64,000 nt of DNA, from the NCBI GenBank assembly GCA_049840595.1, contig JASGKO010000008.1, positions 62,001-126,000 of the forward strand, in the 5' to 3' direction. The position numbers and the translations under genes were made by a program. Shown here piece by piece: positions 27,944 through 35,577 of this stretch. Under the pieces are notes generated by a model, which did no database searches, was not told where the DNA came from, and saw only the letters and a program-made list of their open reading frames with translations. Source of the DNA: JASGKO01 sp049840595 (GTDB lineage Bacteria > Verrucomicrobiota > Verrucomicrobiia > Chthoniobacterales > Chthoniobacteraceae). Numbering within the stretch: position 1 is the stretch's first letter; every line of letters starts with the position of its first letter.

Positions 27944-29823
27944 GGCAGGGCTCCATTCTTGGCCGTCGCGGCCAGTTGTCCACGCCAGATTTCATATAAC
28001 CACAGCGAATGAAAAATCCGGGTCGCATCGAAGGTGCCCTGCTGAAAATCATTCCACGCGCTGCGGAGCAAGGTCGGATCGAGTAAACTCGTCAGGTGCG
28101 CATTTGGCGCAAAGATCGTCGCCTCGCAGCGCTCGCGGAGCGGGCCGGTGAGCCACTGGCGCAGCGGCAGTGGGAAGCCTTTCTTGGGCCGCTTGAGATC
28201 TTCTTTGAGGCGCTTGGCGAGGCAGCGGCGCTGGACCAGCTTGCCAGGGCCGCCGGCGGGCAGCTTGAGTGAAGAGTCGAGCCGGGCGGCGAACGCTGCG
28301 ATACCGGTATCGAGGATCGGCGTGCGCAGTTCGATCGACGCGCCCATGCTCATCTTGTCCGCCTTTTGCAGCAGCGATTCGGCGAGCTGCCAGTCGAGAT
28401 CGGTAGTGAGCAGTTCGCCCAGCCGGTCGCGTTGCGGATGCACGACGCGGCGGGCAATCTCGCCCGTGCGCTCCTGCAAGCGTTGCAATTGCAGGCTCGT
28501 AAATCCACGTGGATGTCTCACATCGCCGGGAAAACCTTCGAGGCGCAGGGTGATGATTTCCTCCGCCGGGCTCAGCTTGGAGCGGCGGAACAGACGCGCG
28601 AGCCGCGAGGTGGAGGAAGCAGGCATCGACGGCGCATACTGCCCCAGCCAGCGCAGGCGATCCGTGCGGTCCAGCGTGTGCAGCATCCCGAGGTACCGGG
28701 CATCGTAGCCGGCAAAGAGTTCGTCGGCCCCTTCGCCGGAAAGCAGCACCTTCACATGCTGCCGCGCGAGTTCGCAGATTTTCAGCACCGCAAAGGCGGC
28801 GGGATCACCCACCGGCTCATCGAGATGCCAGGAGGTGCGGGGCAGATTTTCGACGTAATCCTCGGCGGTCAGTTCCAGCTCGAAGTGGCGCGAGTTGATT
28901 TCCTTTGCGGTCGCCGCCGCACCGGGCAGCTCGGAATCGGGTCCGGCAAATCCCACCGAGAACGTAGTGAGCCGCCCCTCCTGCAATTCCTGCGCGTAGG
29001 CGGAAACGGTGCGGCTGTCGAGCCCACTGCTCAAGAGCACGCCGATTGGCACATCCGCGCGAAGGTGTAGGTCGAGCGACTCATGCAGCGCCGAATCGAG
29101 CGCCTCCGCCGCCGCATCGAGATCATGCATCGTCGGCGGTTGCGAGAGATCGTAGTGCCAGTAGGGCAGCGGCTTTGCGTTTTCCGGCGTATCGAGCGGG
29201 ATGACGAGATAATGCGCCGCGGGCAGTTTATGAATGCCGCGAAAATGGGTGTCGGGCGAGGGGAGTGACAGCCATGCTGCATAATCGTAAAACGCCTCGT
29301 TGCGTACCTCGCAGGGCACGAAGGGATGCGCAAACAGGCACTTCAACTCCGAGGCGAAGGCAAAGGCCCCTTGCGCCCGATAGTAATACAACGGCTTTTG
29401 TCCAAAGTGATCGCGGGCAACCACCAGCCGGCGCCTGGGCCGGTCGTAAATCGCAAAGGCAAACATGCCGCGCAGATGATTGAACATCTCGGTGCCGTAT
29501 TCCTCATAAAGATGGACCAGCACTTCGGTATCGGAGTGCGTGACAAAAGTATGCCCGGAAAGCCGGTCGCGCAGCTCGCGGTAGTTGTAAATCTCACCGT
29601 TGAAGACCACGCCGATCGTGTGATCTTCGTTCCAGATTGGCTGCTGGCCGCCTTCGAGATCAATGATGCTCAGCCGCCGCATCCCCATCGCCAGCGGCGC
29701 TTCGGTATGCGTGCCCTGTCCGTCCGGTCCGCGATGCACGATGCGCCGTAGCATGGCGTCGAGCAGCGGAGCAAAAGCCTCTCCACTGAGCTGGTGATCG
29801 ATGAATCCGGCAATGCCACACAT
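27940..29823 (-). CDS. asnB: glutamine-hydrolysing asparagine synthase (AsnB type)
   Basis: A 627-residue class II amidotransferase. Cys2 after the initiator Met (MCGIAGF) is the glutaminase nucleophile that makes ammonia. The synthetase half has the PP-loop LLSSGLDSRTVSAYAQEL near residue 260 for ATP and LLSGEGADELFAGYDARYL near 360. AsnB-type proteins in polysaccharide clusters often amidate sugar acids or other surface-glycan carboxylates rather than make free Asn. Here it sits between a GT4 and a GT2 gene in the long operon (15 nt downstream of the GT4 and overlapping the GT2), which supports that role; a supply of Asn to the assembly line is a second possibility. Confidence 0.88.
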   Translation of the reverse strand: MCGIAGFIDHQLSGEAFAPLLDAMLRRIVHRGPDGQGTHTEAPLAMGMRRLSIIDLEGGQQPIWNEDHTIGVVFNGEIYNYRELRDRLSGHTFVTHSDTEVLVHLYEEYGTEMFNHLRGMFAFAIYDRPRRRLVVARDHFGQKPLYYYRAQGAFAFASELKCLFAHPFVPCEVRNEAFYDYAAWLSLPSPDTHFRGIHKLPAAHYLVIPLDTPENAKPLPYWHYDLSQPPTMHDLDAAAEALDSALHESLDLHLRADVPIGVLLSSGLDSRTVSAYAQELQEGRLTTFSVGFAGPDSELPGAAATAKEINSRHFELELTAEDYVENLPRTSWHLDEPVGDPAAFAVLKICELARQHVKVLLSGEGADELFAGYDARYLGMLHTLDRTDRLRWLGQYAPSMPASSTSRLARLFRRSKLSPAEEIITLRLEGFPGDVRHPRGFTSLQLQRLQERTGEIARRVVHPQRDRLGELLTTDLDWQLAESLLQKADKMSMGASIELRTPILDTGIAAFAARLDSSLKLPAGGPGKLVQRRCLAKRLKEDLKRPKKGFPLPLRQWLTGPLRERCEATIFAPNAHLTSLLDPTLLRSAWNDFQQGTFDATRIFHSLWLYEIWRGQLAATAKNGALP

Positions 29824-29838
29824 AGTTAAACCACATAC

Positions 29839-30912
29839 TCAAGCGGGCTTTGTGCCATTTCGCACGGTTTTTTGAAAACGATCGATGGCCTCGCGATAAA
29901 CCTGGGCCGTTCGCGTAGCGATGGCGTCCCACGCGGTGAGCGCGCGCCAGGCGGCGGCGGCGGTATAATCGGGGGGCGTTTCGAGGGCGCGCTGGAGCAC
30001 GGGCTGGAAGGTCTGCGGCTCGAAGCGCAAGACCAGTGGATGCGGCTCGCCGAGATCGACCGTGTCCAGTCGCGAGGGGAGCAGGATCGGCAGCCCATAG
30101 GAACGCGCGGTGCAAGCTGCACCGGAGGTAAAGATGGTGCGGTAGTTGAAAATCACCGCATCGGCCGCACTGAGCCAGCGGTGCAGTTCATCATCCTCCA
30201 GCCAGCCGAGCCGGGCGTCGATGGCAGGATTGTCGGCGCAGAGCGAGGCAATCGCGGCCCCGTATTCCTTCGTATTCGGGCGTCCGACAATGACCAGCCT
30301 GGCCCCGGTGGGAGGTTGTTTCCAGAGCGCGATGATTTCCTCCAGACCTTTGTAGGGCTCGACCGTGCCGAACATCAGGCAGATCTTTTCATGGCCGATG
30401 CCCAGCCCGGCCCGTGCCTCCTCGCGCGGAACTGGTGCGCCGGTGGAGACGGAAAGATCGCCATGCGGGATGACGGTGATTTTACCCGCATCGACTGAAA
30501 AGGTGGACGCCACTTTTTTTGCCGCGGCCTCGGAGTGGGCGATGATGCCGGAAGCCCGACGCGCGACTGCGGCCATGTTGAAATGGGCGAGGCGCTCGTG
30601 GCCGCGATTGTGGGCGAGGAGATTGTGGGCGGTGAGGACGAGGGGCAGCCGACGGGTGGCGACGGCAAGATCGAAGGCGAAGCGGAGATTGCGCAGCCCA
30701 TCGAAGCGGTCGTGCATCTTGGCATAGTAAGCCTCCGGCCAGTGCAGATGAAAAACGTCGTGCCGGGCTTGATCGACCCCACGCCAGAGCGGGAAGCCGC
30801 GCCGGTAATGGGAGAGGAAATCCACCGTTACGCCCTGGGCGTTGAGCGCGTCGGCAAGCAGCTTCTGGTAGGGCACGCCAGCCCGCCAGTCGGGAGCGAA
30901 AAGAGCATTCAT
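29839..30912 (-). CDS. GT4-like glycosyltransferase
   Basis: A 357-residue GT-B enzyme. The N-terminal domain has DVFHLHWPEAYY near residue 55 and LVLTAHNLLAHN near 95, features of GT4 enzymes that act on short lipid-linked acceptors. The donor domain has ICLMFGTVEPYKGLEEII near 185. The usual EX7E motif is modified in the FNYRTIFTSGAACTARSYGLPIL region. Its start overlaps the stop of the gene upstream (ATGA). Inverting-versus-retaining and sugar specificity cannot be told. Confidence 0.78.
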   Translation of the reverse strand: MNALFAPDWRAGVPYQKLLADALNAQGVTVDFLSHYRRGFPLWRGVDQARHDVFHLHWPEAYYAKMHDRFDGLRNLRFAFDLAVATRRLPLVLTAHNLLAHNRGHERLAHFNMAAVARRASGIIAHSEAAAKKVASTFSVDAGKITVIPHGDLSVSTGAPVPREEARAGLGIGHEKICLMFGTVEPYKGLEEIIALWKQPPTGARLVIVGRPNTKEYGAAIASLCADNPAIDARLGWLEDDELHRWLSAADAVIFNYRTIFTSGAACTARSYGLPILLPSRLDTVDLGEPHPLVLRFEPQTFQPVLQRALETPPDYTAAAAWRALTAWDAIATRTAQVYREAIDRFQKTVRNGTKPA

Positions 30913-31808
30913 GCGCCGAGCAGGACGGATTGAAGCCGGGGCAGACCCTCGGCATAAAAGCGCTGGCGGACCGCGCCGACATAGTGCCGGGCGATAATGC
31001 CGGGCGAGGACTGCGGTTGCAGGCTCACTTCATACGTGGGCGGCAACAGGCCACCGGTCCGTGCGTGCGAGGCACAGAGCGCAAAGAGCGTCTGCTCGAT
31101 GCGCCAGAAATGCCCCTGGCGGATCGTGGTTTCCGCGAGCACTTTTTCGCAGAAGGCATGATCCAGGGCCGTCTTGTCGATGCAGCAGAGGCCGCTGTTG
31201 ACTTGCGGCCAGAGCTCGGTGCCGAGCTGGGTGCGTGCTTCCTCCGCCGAAACGAGGCTCGACTCCGAGACATCCCGGTTGAACCAGCAGCCGCCTTCTT
31301 CACTCGCCGCCCAATCGAGGATTTCCTGCGGTCGGCGAAAGAACAGCACATCGCTGTCGAGGAGCAGGAATTTTCGTCCCGGTGCAAAATGCGGCATGTC
31401 GAAAAGTTTCAAAGCCAGCGGATTGGTCGCGCGAAATTCCGTGCAGAGTGGGTAGGGTGCGAGGACGGCGCGCAATTGTTCATCCGCCCGGGCGCGGGTG
31501 ACGATTTCGAGCCGGGGAAAAAGTCGGCGCAACTCGATGGCTGCTTCGGTCGGCAGCGATCCGTCTTCATGGACGATGATGCGCCAGTTCAGCCCGGTAA
31601 AATGAGTGAAGCTGGCGAGCATCCACGCGCCGAGCCGCCAGTCCTTGGCCCCGGTGAACGTATGCACGGTGACTTCCGGTGCGAGCGGCAGGTCGGTTGG
31701 GAATTTCCAGGCCCGGATTTTTCCGAGCGTGACGTAGTCGTGGTAGGTGGCAGCGACACCCCGTTTCCAGTCGCGACGCAGCAACCACCACAGCCTTCCC
31801 GGGGTCAT
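30909..31808 (-). CDS. nucleotide-diphospho-sugar transferase-like protein
   Basis: A 299-residue protein with the GT-A-type motif KFLLLDSDVLFFRRPQEI near residue 150 (DSD binds the metal and sugar nucleotide) and WPQVNSGLCCIDKTA near 210, as in GT8/GT32-like and capsular mannosyltransferase-like enzymes. The N-terminus EVTVHTFTGAKDWRLGAW precedes it. I take the ATG at 31808, 2 nt after the upstream stop, as the 26 residues before it are Arg/Pro-rich and unlike the fold. Overlap with the downstream GT4 start is 4 nt. Confidence 0.7.
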   Translation of the reverse strand: MTPGRLWWLLRRDWKRGVAATYHDYVTLGKIRAWKFPTDLPLAPEVTVHTFTGAKDWRLGAWMLASFTHFTGLNWRIIVHEDGSLPTEAAIELRRLFPRLEIVTRARADEQLRAVLAPYPLCTEFRATNPLALKLFDMPHFAPGRKFLLLDSDVLFFRRPQEILDWAASEEGGCWFNRDVSESSLVSAEEARTQLGTELWPQVNSGLCCIDKTALDHAFCEKVLAETTIRQGHFWRIEQTLFALCASHARTGGLLPPTYEVSLQPQSSPGIIARHYVGAVRQRFYAEGLPRLQSVLLGA

Positions 31809-31810
31809 GG

Positions 31811-32722
31811 TCAGGACTTGGCTCCGGTGATGGCCCGTTGGAACGATGCAGCGATGCGCTGGCGAACATGGGGGGCGAGCAGCCAATGGGGGTTGAGGAC
31901 GAGTTTGCGCAGGAACGAACGCGACGAGCGTGGCTGGGTGTCCTGATGCTGGAGATGAAAGCGGTCGTATTGCAACTGGGCGTTCAAGCGCCAGCGCACG
32001 GCCGGGGTGACGGCGGCGCCGTCATCCAAATTCGTCTGCACGATGTGGCGGATCTCGTCGGCGGCCTGGCGCGCGGCGGCGGATTTCTGCTCCGCATGGC
32101 GGCGGAACTGGACCAGCGGCGTATCCATCGCGGCGACCCGCACGCCCGCGCGGAAGCAGCGCACCCAGTATTCAAAGTCGAAGGCGAGATTATACGCGGG
32201 GTTGAACATGCCCACGCGCTCCCAGACGCTGCGGCGAAAGAAGACCTCGGGCTGCACCCACTGCCGTTCGTTCCACCAGACGCGGTAGATATCGAGCACG
32301 TCGTCGAGCGTGTCGATGCGGCCCTGGTGCCAGCCTTCGCCCTTGCCCTCGGCGTCGATCCACTGCACGCCGCCGTAAACGAGGTCCACCTGCGGATTGC
32401 GCGCAAAGAAATCGAGCACCTTCGCCGCCGCATCGGGCAGCAGGCAATCGTCGCCGTTGATGTAGCCGATGATTTCGCCGCCCATGCGGGGCATCGCTTT
32501 GTTCAACGCATCGGTCTGTCCTTTATCGGGTTCACTGATGACTACATCGCTGTTGCGGGCGTATTGCCACGCGAGCGCGACGGTGTCGTCCTTCGAATTT
32601 CCATCCTGCAACCACCAGCGGACGTCGTTGCCATTTTTTGCCAGCGAAGCGAGCGTGGCCGGGAGATATTTTTCGCAATTATAGACCGGAATTGCGAGGG
32701 TGAGGGGACCGAGTTTGCTCAT
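31811..32722 (-). CDS. family 2 glycosyltransferase
   Basis: A 303-residue GT2 enzyme: LTLAIPVYNCEKYLPATLASL, then WWLQDGNSKDDTVAL and IGYINGDDCLLPDAA (donor motif near residue 90). The motif is NGDD rather than DxD, as in WcaA-like members. QPEVFFRRSVWERVGMF near 150 is the usual acceptor-side strand. The ATG at 32722 overlaps the stop of the wzt-like gene (ATGA). The long frame upstream of it (to 32944) is out of phase with the ABC gene and is not coding. Confidence 0.83.
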   Translation of the reverse strand: MSKLGPLTLAIPVYNCEKYLPATLASLAKNGNDVRWWLQDGNSKDDTVALAWQYARNSDVVISEPDKGQTDALNKAMPRMGGEIIGYINGDDCLLPDAAAKVLDFFARNPQVDLVYGGVQWIDAEGKGEGWHQGRIDTLDDVLDIYRVWWNERQWVQPEVFFRRSVWERVGMFNPAYNLAFDFEYWVRCFRAGVRVAAMDTPLVQFRRHAEQKSAAARQAADEIRHIVQTNLDDGAAVTPAVRWRLNAQLQYDRFHLQHQDTQPRSSRSFLRKLVLNPHWLLAPHVRQRIAASFQRAITGAKS

Positions 32723-34044
32723 CGGACGACCTCCGCGGTGGCGAGTTGTTCCACATTCCATTCGATCTTCGGGCAGACGATGCCGGGCCAGTTTTCGGGG
32801 AAGTTCGACGACTGGTTGCCGGCGCCGGAAACGGTGAAGCTGAGGTATTCGCGGATGGGCATCACGTAACGTTCTCCAGGGATGTCGCATTGCAGGCTCA
32901 CGATGTAATTGCGCCGGTTCAACAGGCCGCCGGGGATGTGGCATACGATACGATAGGCGCCCGGGTTTTGCGTTTCCTGCTGGAAGAGATGATCGGTCGC
33001 GCAGAAGGCCACTTCGCCCTCCTGCGTCAGCAGCGTGAGGCTGTTGCGAGCGCCGCGCAGGCGCTGGAGCACGTCGTAGTGGATCTCGATCCGGAGTGGC
33101 TTGTCCGCCTCAAACGTGGCGGCTGGTTCACCACGGGGATTGAGCAGGCGAATGGAACGGAGGCGCATCTCGGGAGCGGAGGGGGCATCGTCTTCACTCC
33201 AGAAAATCTCGCCCTCGCTGGCATCGTTGTCGGCCAGCGAGCCGGAAAGATAATGGCTGATGATATCCGCGGGATGACCGTCCATCGTGAGCCGGCCGTG
33301 CTCGATGAGGATGGCTTTTTCGCAGAGCGAACGGACGGCGCCCATGTTGTGGCTGACGAAGAAGACGGTGCGGCCTTGCGCGGGTGGCGACCTCGCCCAT
33401 CTTGCCGAGGCACTTCTTCTGGAACGCCGGCATCGCCCACGGCGAGCACTTCGTCGATGAGCAGGATCTCCGGTTCGAGATGCGCGGCGACCGCAAAAGC
33501 GAGGCGCACGTACATGCCGCTGGAGTAGCGCTTCACCGGCGTGTCGATGAACTCGCCCACTTCGGCGAAGTCCACGATCTCGTCGAACTTGCGCGGCGAT
33601 CTCCGCGCGGTTCATGCCGAGGATCGCGCCGTTGAGGAAGATGTTTTCGCGCCCGGTCAGTTCCGGGTGGAAGCCGGTGCCGACTTCCAGCAGGGAGACC
33701 ACGCGCCCGCGCAGGATGATGCGGCCCTGGTCGGCTCGGTGATGCGCGAGAGAATCTTGAGCAGCGTGGATTTACCCGCGCCGTTGCGGCCGATGACGCC
33801 GATCGACTTCGCCCGGGGTGACGGAGAAGGAGACGTCGTGCAGGCTCCAGAAGGAACCGGGATAGGGGCCGCGGCGCGAAGGCTCGATCAGGCGGTCCTG
33901 TTCCTTGCGCTGGTTGGGTCGCGGCTGCTGGCGGCCGCGCAATCGGCCCCAAAAGGTTTCGAGCGATTCGCGCAGGCTGGAAGCGCCAATATCGCCGAGG
34001 CGATAGAGTTTGGAGAGGTTCTGAACTTCGACGACGGGCTTCAT
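32719..34044 (-). CDS. Wzt-type ABC exporter ATPase with C-terminal sugar-binding domain, five frame breaks
   Basis: Reconstructed as about 440 residues: an ABC ATPase that powers export of a lipid-linked glycan with the Wzm-like permease. In-order elements are the N-terminus VVEVQNLSKLYRLG; Walker A GRNGAGKSTLLKIL; GTGFHPELTGRENIFLNG; the signature YSSGMYVRLAFAVAAHL; Walker B EILLIDEVLAVGDA; the H-loop VFFVSHNMG; and a Wzt-C beta domain to the end. These pieces lie in three frames, with breaks near 33804, 33728, 33594, 33427 and 33380. Each fits one inserted or lost base in GC-rich sequence. No in-frame conserved block is missing, so the gene was functional very recently or the sequence is wrong. 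It overlaps the GT2 start by 4 nt and follows the permease by 1 nt. Confidence 0.85.
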
Positions 34045-34045
34045 A

Positions 34046-34912
34046 CTAGACGCTGTCAACGACGGTGCGTTCGACGCGCTGGAAAGCGACGATGCCCGAG
34101 ATGAGGATGAGGATGGTCAAACTGAGGGTGATGATGATCTGCGGCAGCGTGAGCGTGCCGCGATCCAGCAGGGAAATGCGAAAGCCTTCGACAATCGTCG
34201 CCATGGGATTGAGGTCCACCAGCCACTTGATTTTGGCCGGCACCTTTGAGAGCGGATAAATGACCGCGGAGCCAAACATCCAGATCTGGATGAGGTATTG
34301 ATTCAGATGCACCAGATCGCGGTATTTGGCCGAGGCGGCGGACATCCAAAGGCTCACGCCGAGGCTGAGCACCGCGGTTTCCGCGATCAGTAACGGGCTC
34401 AGCAACAGCTTCATGGTGGGATGGAGCGTCACGCCGTTAACCCCCACGATCAGATAGTAGAAGTAAAACAGGAGAAACGGGATGAACTGGAGCAGGAACG
34501 CCACCAGATTCGAGATGATCGTGGAGACCGGCATGATCAGGCGCGGGAAGTAAACCTTCCCAAACAGATGCGCGTTGTTCACAAAAGTCGCCGAGCCGGT
34601 GGTGATGTTTTGCGAGAAGTAGTTCCAGCCGAGCTGGCCGCAGAGATAGAAGAGCGGGGCCGGGATGCCATCGGTGGGAATGCCCGCGATCTGCCCGAAA
34701 ACAATCGTAAACACGGCGGTATTCAACAGCGGCTGGAGAATGAACCAGGCCGGCCCAAGAATGGTCTGCTTGTAGCGGGAAATGAAGTCGCGCTTGACCA
34801 GGAGAAACAGCAGGTCGCGGTAGTCCCAGATCTCGCGCCAGTTGATGTTGACCCAGCGGTGGGAGCGTTCGACGACGATTTCAAATTGAGGTGGGGCGGT
34901 TAGCTCGGCCAT
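34046..34912 (-). CDS. Wzm-like ABC-2 permease of a polysaccharide exporter
   Basis: A 288-residue protein with six transmembrane helices. A cytoplasmic start (RSHRWVNINWREIWDYRDL) precedes the region LLVKRDFISRYKQTILGPAWFILQPLL, the conserved first part of ABC-2 carbohydrate exporters, and the C-terminal helix pair follows. It forms the membrane channel for the Wzt-like ATPase encoded next. The ATG at 34912 gives a 13-nt overlap with the phosphopantetheinyl transferase gene; an ATG at 34921 would overlap by 22 nt. Besides lipid-linked glycan, the pair could export the nonribosomal product, since it is coupled to those genes. Confidence 0.85.
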   Translation of the reverse strand: MAELTAPPQFEIVVERSHRWVNINWREIWDYRDLLFLLVKRDFISRYKQTILGPAWFILQPLLNTAVFTIVFGQIAGIPTDGIPAPLFYLCGQLGWNYFSQNITTGSATFVNNAHLFGKVYFPRLIMPVSTIISNLVAFLLQFIPFLLFYFYYLIVGVNGVTLHPTMKLLLSPLLIAETAVLSLGVSLWMSAASAKYRDLVHLNQYLIQIWMFGSAVIYPLSKVPAKIKWLVDLNPMATIVEGFRISLLDRGTLTLPQIIITLSLTILILISGIVAFQRVERTVVDSV

Positions 34913-35577
34913 GTCCAGCATTCCAGGCGGGGTTCGGGGTGTTCGGTGGCAATGGAGGCCGCAAAGCGGTCCACGATGCGCAGGTGACGGAGGTTCCAAC
35001 GTTCGTCGGGTTGCTCGGAGTGGCCGATGAGGCCTTTTCCTCCAGCTTTGAGCCGGGCTTCGATCGTGGTCCAGATTTCAAAAAATTTCCAGACCCGTTC
35101 GCGCCCGCGGGCGATGCGGAATTCCCATTGTTGGGCGGGGGAAAAGTAATGCTCGGCGAGCGGCTCCATCTCCATGTCCTCGCGCACCATTTCGAGATCC
35201 ACGCCAACCTCCGAGCCGGTGGTGACCGCCAGCAGCATATGATGGCCGGAGTGGCTGAGGTTGAAACGCAGGGAAGAGGAGCCGGCGAGGGCTGGCTTGC
35301 CATGCGGGCCGACGAGGAGCTTGACCTCGCCAGGGCGGCACCCCAGGTAGCTCGCGAGAATCTCCCGCAAGGCCGCCCGCGCCGAGGCAAAGCGGTTGCG
35401 ATCTTTGGCAAAGTGATAGCGGCCCATGCGCCGGACTTCTTCGGGAGAAAATCCGCTGTCCTGTTTCGGAACCAGATGGTCGAGATTCACCAGGTAAAGG
35501 TGGATGCTTCCCGGAGGTGGCAGGGTGGCGGCAGGTGCCGGTTGCCAGAAAAAGGTATGGTTTTCGGAGGCAGTCAT
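34900..35577 (-). CDS. 4'-phosphopantetheinyl transferase (Sfp type)
   Basis: A 225-residue enzyme that transfers the phosphopantetheine arm from CoA to the carrier-domain serines of the assembly line encoded upstream. Motifs are LRFNLSHSG near residue 107, VGVDLEMVRED near 132 (the Asp and Glu bind Mg2+) and FEIWTTIEARLKAGGKGL near 165, equivalent to the W-x-x-K-E-A motif with Ile in place of Lys. The start at 35577 overlaps the NRPS stop (ATGA), which ties it to the three carrier-containing proteins. Confidence 0.9.
   Translation of the reverse strand: MTASENHTFFWQPAPAATLPPPGSIHLYLVNLDHLVPKQDSGFSPEEVRRMGRYHFAKDRNRFASARAALREILASYLGCRPGEVKLLVGPHGKPALAGSSSLRFNLSHSGHHMLLAVTTGSEVGVDLEMVREDMEMEPLAEHYFSPAQQWEFRIARGRERVWKFFEIWTTIEARLKAGGKGLIGHSEQPDERWNLRHLRIVDRFAASIATEHPEPRLECWTWPS

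Noticed and set aside
33380..33804. Programmed frameshifting as the cause of the wzt breaks
   Set aside because: Five breaks in both directions within 430 bp, without slippery heptamers plus downstream structure, do not fit programmed recoding.
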